Translations under genes and position numbers: made by a program
In this document: in pieces, positions 51,556 through 62,040 of the stretch
Layout: each line of letters opens with the position of its first letter
Numbering within the stretch: the first letter of the stretch is position 1
Notes under the pieces: model-generated
Databases searched by the model: none
What the model was told of the DNA's origin: nothing
What the model saw: only the letters and a program-made list of their open reading frames with translations
NCBI RefSeq assembly: GCF_000002875.2
Contig: NC_009406.2
Span: 537,785 to 601,784, forward strand
DNA length: 64,000 nt
From: Leishmania infantum JPCM5
Taxonomy: Eukaryota; Euglenozoa; Kinetoplastea; Trypanosomatida; Trypanosomatidae
Direction: 5' to 3'

Positions 51556-52536
51556 ATGAAGGATCATGTGCTGTTCACTGGCGCGACGTCAAACGCATTT
51601 GAGCAGTCGGCAAACACGCGGGGTGTGGCCGATGAAGTCACCTCGGCACGCAGCTACTATACTATGAATAGGCCGTACCCCATGCCCTGCGCTGCCCGGA
51701 AAAGAGTACTTCCAGAGTCACTGTCCTCTGAGACACACCGCACAGTGGAGACGCTAGCTGCGGGTTTCTCGCGTCCACATCGACTGCTCGCAGAGAAGCC
51801 TCTGGCGGATACGGCAGAGCCGCAGCGCATGCTGGTACCTGTGGATGCCACCGGCACCCCTCAAATGCTGCTGATGCCGTCTCCCAAGGGCACACCCAGG
51901 CTTTCGGCCACCTTCGCACATTTGTCTCGAACTAGTACCGCGAGTGAGACGGCGCTTATGTTTGAGTCGAGTGTGGTAAAGACGAATCCGGCTCTCCATC
52001 CACCAGCGCAGAATGTGCATGAGCTGCCTAGGACGGAGATCACCACGCCGCCCTTTTGCGTGAACCGCGTGTTCGCTGACCGGCTGCTTCAGTATGGGCA
52101 GACGTTACCGCCGGCGCATCGGCTGCAGAATCACCACGTTTCGCAGACGAGGACGTCACTGAAGCCAAAAGATGCGGACGCGTCGGCGACGCTGTGGAGC
52201 GAGGCTGCATCGCAGGCGGATGTGCTTGCCTTCTTCGGCTCTCAGGATGACGTAAAGAATTTGGCGGCGAGCTCGTCACTGCGAGCCAGCCACAAGGCCC
52301 CCGTCAGCAAAGAGTTGTCTTGGACTGCCGTTTATGCAGCAACCAACAGCTTCTGCGACATCTCCTTTAGCGACTGCATCTTTTCTGCCGCGACCACTGT
52401 GACGGGCGTGCCACAAGTCAGCGGCACTCTCCGTGGTCACGTGATCGACCCACAGGCAGTGCTAGGCTTTCACAGAGACGGAGCACGACGCCAGCGCAGG
52501 ATTTCAAAGGCTGTCAGAAATGCAGAGCCTCAGTAA
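51556..52536 (+). CDS. Hypothetical protein, no known domain
   Basis: The frame encodes 326 residues from MKDHVLFTGATSNAF. Composition is mixed, rich in Ala, Ser, Thr and Pro, without the Phe/Ser bias of the surrounding UTR frames, and third positions favour G/C like the neighbours. It has no signal peptide, membrane segment or catalytic motif that I can see. A region around 250-305 (SWTAVYAATNSFCDISFSD) looks more ordered than the rest, and the C-terminus is basic. It follows 2 kb of pyrimidine-rich sequence, as expected for a trans-spliced gene. Probably a real, kinetoplastid-specific protein. Confidence 0.65.
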   Translation: MKDHVLFTGATSNAFEQSANTRGVADEVTSARSYYTMNRPYPMPCAARKRVLPESLSSETHRTVETLAAGFSRPHRLLAEKPLADTAEPQRMLVPVDATGTPQMLLMPSPKGTPRLSATFAHLSRTSTASETALMFESSVVKTNPALHPPAQNVHELPRTEITTPPFCVNRVFADRLLQYGQTLPPAHRLQNHHVSQTRTSLKPKDADASATLWSEAASQADVLAFFGSQDDVKNLAASSSLRASHKAPVSKELSWTAVYAATNSFCDISFSDCIFSAATTVTGVPQVSGTLRGHVIDPQAVLGFHRDGARRQRRISKAVRNAEPQ

Positions 52537-55500
52537 AAGATGTCGTAGCTTGCATCGTTTTCTTCCTCTGCGCATCCGGGCTTCCGACTTCGGCGAGGCA
52601 CGTGTGCATCCTGCGCCCTCCCCCCTTGCATACGTGCGTGCTCCCTCGTGTCGCTTCCTGTGGAGGACTGTCGCGCAGCGTTGACGCTTCTGTTAAAGAA
52701 GTGGGAGCGCCGTCTCGCAGAGTCGCATTCACCCATGACGGGCTCGTGTCGCTCTTGCGGGTCTTTCTTCTAGGGCGCTCCTTTTTTCTCCCGCATCTTT
52801 CCGTTTCCTAGACCTGTGCGAGATAGAAGCGCGCGTCTAGGTGGGCGCGTCCGTGGCGCAACTGCCTTGGTGCTAACACGCCCAGCGTGCCCATGTCTAC
52901 ACCAACCTTCACATATAGAATAGGTGCGCCCGCTTGTATGTACGCCTATGTAGATCTTCGCACCTGTAAGTGCCTTGCTCTGTGTGCCACATCCATCTGC
53001 AACAGCGTACTTGTGCACACCCTGTATCATACTCACACTTGGTTTGGTGGATTACTTTTTGTGTGCTTCTGTTCTCCATGTTTCATCTTTTAGTTCACTT
53101 TCCACGTTCGTGCTCCAGGTCGGAAGGCCACCAAAGGACACACAAAGGCAAGTCAAGAGAAGCAAGGAGTAGCCCTGCCCTTCGCACCCCCACTTCCTTC
53201 CTTCCCATGTCTTCTCTCTCGAGGGACTCGCAAAACCCTTTTAGAGGAGGCAAATAGAAGGACTCGCAGAAGCAATGCCGCAACGGAAACGAGTGCACAC
53301 CTAACTCAGTTTGTAACCCAGACCACTTTTACGTTGCTCACCTTTGCGGCGTCGTCTCTCATGCTCCTCTATCCACCTTCTCTTACCTCACTTCCTCCTC
53401 TTCTGCTTTGTATACCCCCTTCTCCCCTGTGACATCATTAGCTGCTCACTTTTTTTTTTCGTCTTGTTTTCCCGTTTGCTCGATGTTCTTCTGCCCTCGT
53501 CTTCTCCCCCAGCTCCTCTTACCTCCCCCTTCTCTTGTGTAGGATCCCTGTACTTGCATACCCACACATGTGCGCTTGTTGTTTTCGCATGTGTGTGTGT
53601 GTGTATGCTGTTCCTCTCTATATCTTTTCTTCCGTATCGCTTCTTTCGATTGCTTTTTTTTTGTTCGTTCTCTGGCAAAGTGCTTACCTCGTAAAAGGAC
53701 TTCGAGGTGGGCTGATGTTGTTTGGCTCGTGTGCGCGCGTGTGTGTGCACCGGCTACACCCCACCTTGTTGGTGTCTTTCCAGCTCTTTTTGTTCTTCTT
53801 TCTGCTTTGGCGTTTTTCCTTTCTTGCGCTTCTCTCCCTTGTATCTCTGTGCTTTTCTTTCACGAAACCTATGTGTGGCTTCCCCTCTCGAGACCACCGA
53901 CGCCCCTTTCTTTTCCCTTTCGAGTGTTTCACCATGGTTTCATCCTCCCCCCTCTCTCGCTCCGATTGTGTCCTTCTTCCCCTCCTTTTCCTTTCACCAA
54001 GCATGTGACTAGTGCTTCTTTAACCTTCTCTCACTTGTCCTTTCTTTCTCTCCCCCACCGCCTCGCCCTTTCGGATCTCGCCTCCCTCTTTCTGTGCTTG
54101 TCAGCTGTGGATCGGCGAGTACGTGAGCGTGGTGCGCTTTCCTGTGAGTCGTCTGAGCTCGCTGGCTGTAGCCCTGTAAAGGCGCCTATTCCTCTACTCG
54201 TGTACTTTTCGCTCACCCCCTCACTCTCTTCCTGCTTCCGTTGTATATTTAAATATTTGCACACCCCTCCTTTTCTGCACTCACCTGTGTTTAGAGCTCA
54301 CCATCTTTAGGTATCTCTGCGTCGGTGTGCTTATACTCATCTGTTCGCCTCATTTGACCTACTTACCCCGCCGCGCTTCAAAAAATGTTGGTTTCTTGGT
54401 TGTCACTCGCGCATTCGAACGCACAGTCATGAGCGCATACTCGACATACACTCCCGTGCCTCTACCTCTGCCTCTTCTTCATGCATTTGACAAAACGGCG
54501 GCGCCTACTTCCACCACCCTTTCTACTGGAAGCTCTCTGATCCCCCTTCCTCATGTGCGTCTGCTCCTTCTTGATCGTCATGTGCGTTAAGTCGTCTTTT
54601 GCTCTGTTTTATGTGCACACTTCCACCACCACCACCTCTGTTCGCTTTCTTTCTCGCCTTTTCTTTCTGGATGTGCTATCTTTACCGGCTGTGCGTATGT
54701 GTGTTTGTGTGTGCTCCGGGGCGCATTCATGATGTACAGTTTTACATGTATGCATATATATATATATATATGTCTGCTGTACTACGGCAACAAGAAAGAA
54801 AAGCAGAGGAGATGGTGCGATGTATCTCTCTATCGTCAGGTGTTTTGTTTCTCTCCTTCTCTTTCTTTTCCCCTCTCCCCTACCCCCTCATCAGTGCGCT
54901 CATTTTTCTTTTTTTCTTCCTTTCCTGCTTTTCATCGCGCGGGGGGGGGATTTTCTCTGTTTTATAAAGAACTCACCTTTGGTGTTGGTGTGCGTTTCTC
55001 TCTTCTTCTTCCCTCCCACCCCTTTCTTCACGCGCGCTGTGTGCGCGTGTGTGTATGTATGTGTGCTCTCTTTCCTCGTCCCCCGCCCGTTCGTGTTTCC
55101 GCTACCCCCTTTCCCCCTTGTCGCTGCTGTTGTCTATTTCTTGTTTTGCGCTCAGTCGCCGTCCTTTTTTTTTCTTTCTGTTCCGTGTGTGTGTGTGTGC
55201 TCTTTTTTTTTTCGGTTGTTCGCGTCCTCGCTGGACTTCGGGTATGTGGGTGCCTGTGCGTGTGTGTAGGCACTTCCCTGCCTTCGCATCTCTCTCCGTC
55301 TTGATCTCGCTTGCTCTCACTTGCTCTCACAGTTCTTCTGAAACGCTGATCAATCCCCACATGAGCCTCCGCAGGAGATGTCGCGCCGTTTCAGCTGTAA
55401 AGGAGCTGGCGCAGAGATCGAAGGAGAGGGGATAGTGCGGCTGAAGCGAGGGAGAGAAGGAGTGAAGAGCTGTGAGCGAAGAGAGCTGCACCTTTCGTTT

Positions 55501-58130
55501 GACAATCTCAAGGCCGAGGGACAGCGGCGCGGCGAGGCATTGGCGACAGGGATTTTTTTTTTCGTGCGTACTGGTGTCGAGAGAGGGGGAACTTTGATGC
55601 GTCTGTGTGTATGCCTCTGTTAGGGTGCGTTGGTTTCTACCCCCAGCCACTGCTGCTGGGCTTCACCCAGCTCATCTTTTCATCACCGTCTCTTTTCCCC
55701 CCATTCCCTCTACTCCGTCTCACTGCATCTCGATTCGCTTTCCTCCCCCGCTCGCCTTCTCGTGCCTTCAATATTATCTCGAGTTCTGAAAAAAAAAATA
55801 TATATTTTCCTTCTTTTTTTTTCTCCTTTTCAAAGTCCGCGCCAGCGTTTTGCTCTCGCTGCTTGCTTCACTCCCCTTCATCTCCTTCCTCCCGCTAACT
55901 TGGAAGCCACGTGAGTGTGCAACTGGGCTTGAGCTCTTTTCTTTTGCTGTTTTACCTTTCCACGTCCTTCATTGGCTACACCTCTCTCTGCTGATCTACA
56001 CACTGCTCCTACTGTGCGCGGCATCCTCACTGGTTTCCTGTTGTCACTCCTCTACCAGCATTTTCCCTTCACACTCCACGACGTGTAGCTAGCTGCTGCT
56101 GCTGCTCCGCGTGCGTGTGGAGCTCGTGCTGCACGTCGTGAAAGGCATTGCGAGGGGGACGATGGCCGTGATGGAGGTGGGAGTCTCTGAGGAACGAAAC
56201 ATGGATTTGTGGAGTCTCGGCGATGGCCGACACGCTACCCACCGCTTCTCTTTCTTCCTCCTTCCTCCGCCCGAGATGCTCGCTCCTTTGAGCGAGTGCA
56301 CCAAGGTGAAGCAGCCAATCCGGCTAAACAACAGCGGGAGGCGGTGAGGACACAACATCTGCGTTGGGCACGGAAAAACCAAACCAAACAAGAAAATCGA
56401 ATGCGTCACTGTACAGGCAAAAAGGCAGACGCAGGGCCCAACTAGCGCCCCCCAAACAAACAACAGCCCCACAGCCGCACGCCAGCCACGCACAAAGGCC
56501 TGCAAAGACGCGTGCGTGGATTAGGCATTGCGGGGCGGCCCCGCCCACCCAACTGCAAGCACGCGCATTTGCATGGGGAGGTCTTTCCTTTTTTTTTCCG
56601 GTCATTTGGCTACGACATGTGTGTGTCTTCCATCGAAGGCGAATTCGTGTGTTAGCGTCAGGAAGCCGAAGGAAGGAGCTGCACAAACGATCGTCACTTC
56701 ACTGAGCCCCACGCCTCCCCCTAAAAAAGGGAGGGGAGGGGGGGAGGGCGGAAAATGCGTGTGTCGATCCGTCTCGGACTGCTTTTTTTTCATTTCTCTT
56801 TCACTTGTATGTACACATATCTGTTCTCCATTCTCTTTTCAACTCTGTGCCCTGATAAGAGTAAGAAACACCTCAGTGCGTGGCATCACAGGGCCCAGCA
56901 CCCGCCCCGTGGGGGAGCCCAGCAGCCCCACACCCCACCGGCGCCGAACCACTTTTTGGTGGCGCCAGGGCCAGGTACCCTACGACGTGGGGTGGGGGGG
57001 GTGAGAGCGATTCGTGGCTACTGACGCCGGCGGCCCGGTCCTGGATGACGTGGCGTCGGGGCGGCCTGCGACAGGGCACGCGTGTGTGCCATCCATATGC
57101 GTGTTAAAGTGTCGGCGCGACCCGTGCGTGCCCAATCCACCCCGGAAAAAAGATGATAAACCACTCTTGCATCCGAACGAAGGCGAACACAACGAGTGGC
57201 GCCCCCGCTGTCGTGGTACTCGGATGCCAAGGGCTTAGCACCGGTCGGGCTCCGCACTATGAGGTTTGAGCGCGCCCTGCTCTGCCTCTTCACAGCTGAA
57301 CACGCGATTCCTGCTCCCTCCGCTTCTTTCGCATGCACCGATATGACAAGGAGGCGGGATTCGGTCGCGATATCAGCTATGTTGGGGGAAGGAGGAGGGA
57401 TCGGGGGGGCCGTATCGCCCAATGCTGGAATGGGTCAAGGATGCCCAAGATGACTGTTCACCGGCACACACCGAAGCCAGGGTTCTGTGCAGCCTCTCGC
57501 TCACTATTTTCCCGTGTCGTTTTGCTCTGCCGCTATCGTTTTCCCCGTTTCTCCTCGCTCTCGTGGTGTTGCGCGGCTTTGTCCGCTTTTTCCCCCTCTC
57601 TGCCCCATCGATGCGAAGCACGCGTAGGCGCGCTGCCCGCTTCTTCCCACGTGCACGCTCGTGCTTATCTTCTGCCGTGTCTCACCTCAGCTTCAAAGGA
57701 GGAGGGACGCGGAGACCGTCAGAAGGCTGGGGTGCAAACACATACATGTACACGCGTGTTTGTGCGCGTCGAATCGTCGACTGCGCTTTCAATCTTTAGT
57801 CTCCCTTTTTAACTTGTCGTCTCTGATCCGAGAGCAGATCGCGCAGAGCCACGTGGCATTCGCTCTTTCCTCATCCCCCCGCCCCCCGCCCACGCGCCGC
57901 CTCTCTACCTCTTTGTTGCCGCAGCAGCACACGGTGGGCGGCGGCGAAGAAGGGAGAAACGCTGCGGTGCGGCTCAACGCACAAACTTCGACAGCTTTTA
58001 GGTGGAGGGCTGACAGCCCCAGTCAACACTCATTATGAACAATATCTGCCGTGTGTGTATGCGCACCGGTGTGAGCATGTGCATCGACTTGCGTCTGTTC
58101 GCAGGTCGTACTTGGTCATTCTCGCAGCGG
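52537..58130 (+). other. 5.6-kb intergenic region with SIDER-like copy 4
   Basis: This is the longest gap in the plus cluster. Most of it is C/T-rich on the plus strand with T runs, GT tracts (53,588-53,604; 55,188-55,200) and a TA tract (54,757-54,771). The many open frames are Phe/Leu/Ser/Cys low complexity. It contains the truncated SIDER-like copy at 56,850-57,135. I see no gene, though a small kinetoplastid-specific gene cannot be excluded. Confidence 0.55.
56850..57135 (+). mobile_element. SIDER-like retroposon copy 4 (3' truncated)
   Basis: About 286 bp, beginning at CCCTGATAAGAG as in copy 3 and ending abruptly after CGTGCGTGCCCAA. It matches copy 3 almost perfectly over this length; a G-run length and TTTAAG/TTAAAG near 57,107 differ. 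A 3' truncation is unusual for target-primed retroposons, which normally lose 5' sequence, so later deletion or recombination is likely. Confidence 0.58.
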
Positions 58131-59168
58131 ATGACTTCGCACTCGCCCTTTCACCAAAAGTCGCTCTCGCTCACCTGCTCGAGCACGCTGCACGGCCTGC
58201 GCCATGCCTCTAGTCGCACCTTCCGCACGTCGGCGTCGACCTCGACTGCGAAGCGCAAGTGTAAGGGATCCCCCACGACGTCGACTGGCCCCAGTCGCAG
58301 GACAGAGGCCGCTGCTTCTTCCAAAGATGAAAACGCCGCTGACCTGTTCGCGGCGGAGGAGCATCGGTTGACGGAGAATGATGTGCGGCTGGCCATGCGC
58401 ACGCTCATGGCGTCGCACTTCAGCCTCGTCCAGCACGCCCGAAAACCGGAGAAGATGCAGGTGGCAAAGGAGCGGGAGGCGATCGAAGAAAAGCATCAGG
58501 GTAGGCAACGGCGTCTCCTCGAGAAGGACGAGAACTCACTGCGACTACTCGGGGCGGACGGCATGGTGATAGGAGAAGGCATCCTTCCGCTTTTGGCGGC
58601 AGCTAAGAGGAACCCCTACGACGCGACTAGCTCTCGCCGTGCCACGTCATCGCCTGACAACGCTGCGTGGCGAGCGCTGAACCCGGTCGGTCTCGCAGCC
58701 TCACAAGCCGTCGCATCTGCCTCGCTTCCGGGCGACGGCGATGACGCCGACGCGCTGAGCGAGGCAGAGTACGCGTCTTTCCTCGCACGCTCTGGGGCGG
58801 CATCGATCGACGGTAGCAAAGCGGAGGAGACGGAGACGGACGCGTGGAAGTCGGCCACGCTGGCGACACTGAGCGTACCTGACCTCTCAGTCTACGACGC
58901 AGACCACGACTTCCGCATCAACAGTGAGGAGTTGGTGCGAGGAGCAGGGAGTTACAGCTCCAGGGCGGCGCCGTTGAGTGCGGGGAGCGCCGCCGCGGTG
59001 CAGGCTGAGAGACCAGACGTGCCGACCGGCTTAGATCCGTTGTCGACACGCCCAAGTTCATCCAAGGCAGTTGCCGCGGCGATGCAGCTTCAGCTGGATG
59101 AAGACGAGGACACCGACTACACCGTCGCCGCCTTCATGGACGACAAAGATGATCCGTTGGACTTGTGA
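58131..59168 (+). CDS. Hypothetical protein, possibly mitochondrial
   Basis: The frame encodes 345 residues from MTSHSPFHQKSLSL (ATG at 58131). An upstream in-frame ATG (58035) precedes a TTCGCAG acceptor-like site at 58,098-58,104, so the later start was preferred. The N-terminus is Ser/Thr/Arg-rich with few acidic residues (LHGLRHASSRTFRTSAS), which suits a mitochondrial presequence. A charged helical region (about 80-150, containing EKMQVAKEREAIEEKHQGR) is followed by Ala/Ser-rich, acidic, mostly disordered sequence to the end. No known domain. Third-position G/C bias and lack of low-complexity Phe/Ser support a real gene. Confidence 0.68.
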   Translation: MTSHSPFHQKSLSLTCSSTLHGLRHASSRTFRTSASTSTAKRKCKGSPTTSTGPSRRTEAAASSKDENAADLFAAEEHRLTENDVRLAMRTLMASHFSLVQHARKPEKMQVAKEREAIEEKHQGRQRRLLEKDENSLRLLGADGMVIGEGILPLLAAAKRNPYDATSSRRATSSPDNAAWRALNPVGLAASQAVASASLPGDGDDADALSEAEYASFLARSGAASIDGSKAEETETDAWKSATLATLSVPDLSVYDADHDFRINSEELVRGAGSYSSRAAPLSAGSAAAVQAERPDVPTGLDPLSTRPSSSKAVAAAMQLQLDEDEDTDYTVAAFMDDKDDPLDL

Positions 59169-59977
59169 TGGTGAGTCACTGCTGCTGCTGGTGCTGCGGC
59201 CATAGTGTTTCGCACTCGAAAGGAAGGGTGCGCACCTCGCGAAGCATCGAAAAGGTCTGTGCTGGCACGATGGCGCTGAACTTTACTGTCTATTTTTCTT
59301 TCGTGTCTCCTTGCATCTCTGTATGAGTGTACTGGGAAGGCTGCTTGTAGCAACGCAGCGGGAGCGCCGCGGTGAAGCCTCAGTCTGCTTGGCGAGCGTG
59401 CGTGGCGCAGTCGCTGGATCGACGTACAGCCCTCTGACGGCCACACACGGCCTTGTGTAAGTCCACTTCTTCGCACAGCGTTATGAACAGAAAAGATGAC
59501 ACGTTGCCTGCTCGCTGCTTCCTTCCCTCTTTTCGAGTGTTTCCGTATGAGGCGCACCGCAGGTGCCCAAGTGTGGTTGTTCGCGTCTGCTAGCAGGAGC
59601 GTGTAGGGCGAGGGAGATGTGAGAGGAGAGGTTTATCTCCTCAAACATGCACCGCGATTTTGTGCATGTGTGTTCGTCGCCTTCTCACTGCACCTTCGTC
59701 TGTGCCGCCATCGTGGCGGCGTACAGCCGGTGCCGAACTGCCCCGCCTGCTGTGTGGAAAACCGAATCTACGCCTCCCCTTCTTTGCATGTGCTCCACGG
59801 CAGACTCGCTGCGTCTGCTTCCCACGTCTCTCTTACACACTGCTCCTCTCTTTGGTGCCACTTGTCGTGTTCTTGTACGAGCTAGGGTACACACACACAC
59901 AAACACACACGCACGCGCAGTATACACTCGGACACACACGCACCTCACTCACAACCCGACCATTCGCAGCCGCTACT
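59169..59977 (+). other. Intergenic ahead of RRP45
   Basis: About 800 bp of UTR sequence with a CA-rich stretch at 59,889-59,960. An acceptor-like CGCAG lies at 59,965-59,969, only 8 bases before the RRP45 ATG. No gene is visible. Confidence 0.5.
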
Positions 59978-61069
59978 ATGCTTTACCGCACGGCAGTGCC
60001 AGTGCCGGCTGACGCGCTTGTGCAGCGCAATCTGGAGTTCACGCGGACCGCGTGGAAGGCAGGCCTCCGTCCCGATCAACGAGAGGCGAATCAGCTGCGG
60101 GTGGTGGAGATGGACTTCCCGCTGCTCTCCCGTGACGTGGTGCAGGTGAAGTGCGGCAACACCGTCGCCACGGCCACTGTCAGCTGCGACCTTGTAGAGC
60201 CCTCCCCGTACCGTCCAAAGCACGGCTTCTTCGAGGTGCATGCCCGCCAGCTGCTGCACGAACGCGACCCTCTCGACCAGTTTAAGGAGATTAAGCGCAT
60301 CAGCATGTACCTGACGCGACTGCTCTCCAGCAGTGTGCTGGAGACGGAGGGCCTTTGCGTCATCCCAGGCCGCCGCGTGTGGAGCATCGATGCAGAGGTG
60401 ATCATTGTTAACAATGATGGCAACGTGCAAGATGTGGCGCAGTGGGCTGTGATGGCCGCCCTGCAGCACGTACGCAGACCCGAGCTCACCATTCGTGGCG
60501 AAGACGTGATTGTACACCCCCCGCATGAGCGGGACCCAGTGCCGCTGCCGCTTCATCACACCCCCCTCTCCTTCACGTTTGCTGTTTGCGCCAATCCGCA
60601 GGAGGTGCAGCTGGCGGTGCGCGCGGCCACGCTGCGCCGTGCACAGGCACCTCGAGCCGGTGCCTCTTCCGGCGCCAACGCGGATGAGGGCGACGGTGAA
60701 GCGAAAGATCTCGGCTGGTCGAGTAACGCACTGCAGGTCGTGGTGGATCCGTCGTTAGAGGAGGCTGCCGCTGCCGCGTGCACGGTGTCGGTGGCCGTGA
60801 ACGGTGAGGGCCACGTGTGCTCGCTGGAGAAAGCGGATGGCTGCGATGTGTCAATCGCGTACCTGGAGCAATGCATGAAGGCTGCCACGAAGCTCACGCA
60901 GGCGCTGCTGACGCAGATGAAGGAGTCGATGGAGGCGCACAATGCGAAGCGCAAGGAGGCGGTGCGCAGCCAGTTTCTCTGGGCGCAGCAGCGTCACGGC
61001 ATCCAGGCTATCGCGACCCCGGGGGACGAGGGGGAGCACGCAAGCAAGAAAGCCAAGACAGAGGAATGA
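59978..61069 (+). CDS. RRP45: Exosome subunit RRP45 (RNase PH-domain protein)
   Basis: The frame encodes 363 residues from MLYRTAVPVPADALV (ATG at 59978); an upstream extension to 59660 is UTR-like with His/Thr repeats. The RNase PH fold spans about 30-290: GLRPDQREANQLR, then VQVKCGNTVATATVSCDLV, the YLTRLLSSSVLETEGLCVIPGRRVW stretch and VIIVNNDGNVQDVAQWAVMAAL. This matches eukaryotic RRP45/EXOSC9, a subunit of the six-member ring of the exosome. The ring subunits are usually catalytically inactive and channel RNA to RRP44/RRP6. A basic tail (HASKKAKTEE) could help nuclear localisation. It functions in 3'-5' processing and decay of rRNA and mRNA. Confidence 0.88.
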   Translation: MLYRTAVPVPADALVQRNLEFTRTAWKAGLRPDQREANQLRVVEMDFPLLSRDVVQVKCGNTVATATVSCDLVEPSPYRPKHGFFEVHARQLLHERDPLDQFKEIKRISMYLTRLLSSSVLETEGLCVIPGRRVWSIDAEVIIVNNDGNVQDVAQWAVMAALQHVRRPELTIRGEDVIVHPPHERDPVPLPLHHTPLSFTFAVCANPQEVQLAVRAATLRRAQAPRAGASSGANADEGDGEAKDLGWSSNALQVVVDPSLEEAAAAACTVSVAVNGEGHVCSLEKADGCDVSIAYLEQCMKAATKLTQALLTQMKESMEAHNAKRKEAVRSQFLWAQQRHGIQAIATPGDEGEHASKKAKTEE

Positions 61070-62040
61070 GCGTGAGCGAGGGGCGGTGCACCACTCTCGC
61101 TATCGACCCACTCAGCCACGCACGCGGGCGACCTATGTGCGCCGGCAGAAAGGTGGTGTGTATGTGTGTAGGTGAGACGGCGGTGACACGCCCCTGTCCC
61201 TCTCACTGTTCCCCTCCTCGGCGCCTCACCGCTTATTCTACTTTGTCCAGTGTTACGCTAAACGGGTAAGCGCAACGTGTGCCACTCCACTAAACAGCGA
61301 AGAAACCGAGGGTGTTCACCGTGATTCAGCGCGAGGCGTCAGCCCCTCCCCCCGGTCAATGCCATCCCATATCACGCACGCACTCTCGAAGCACCGGTGC
61401 TGCTGCGCGTAGGCGTGCGGCTTTGCGTATCTGTGCATGGAAAAGCGCACCGCACTATGTATGCTCATATGTGTGTAAGAGGGCGGCAGGGAGAGAAGTG
61501 CCGCCCTACTCTCTGCTCTGTGCTTCCTCTTCCGCGTGCTTGACTACGCCACCCTGCTTCTACTTTCCTTGCACGTCTCCGTCGATGTCTCTCCGCCGCC
61601 TCCCGTGTCGTGAACAGCGGGCACGACCGGTACTCGCCTCCCCGCCCTTCTTTGCTCCGCATCACCCCCCTTCCCCCCAATCACCACACACTGACAACTG
61701 CGGGAGCGCAGGCGCACATACCCACACACAGATACACACAGACGGGCGGACGCGCCCTCATTTTAGCCGCGCGCGACCGACTGCAGTGTTTTTCCTTGGT
61801 GGTGGTGTGAAGTCCTCTTGTGAACACCAACCCCCCTTTTCTCCCCGGCACTGCGTGCATGTGCGTGTGTGTGTACACACATATCTTTCTCTACATGCCT
61901 TCTATCCATGCACTGTCTTGTCTCTTGCTTGCTCATTCGACCTTTTCAATCTCGTTGTCGGCTTGTACGGCGTGCGGCCTCATAACTGGACGCACGCAGC
62001 CACACACACACACAGACACGCGCTTCCTGGCGCCTCAGCG
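61070..62040 (+). other. Intergenic after RRP45
   Basis: About 970 bp of UTR sequence with CA/GT microsatellite pieces (for example 61,722-61,745 and 62,003-62,017). A CCTCAG acceptor-like site lies at 62,033-62,038, directly before the next ATG. No gene is visible. Confidence 0.5.

Noticed and set aside
53570..54310. 246-codon plus-strand open frame
   Set aside because: Composed of Phe, Leu, Ser, Pro and Cys from C/T-rich intergenic sequence; no motif or plausible start context.
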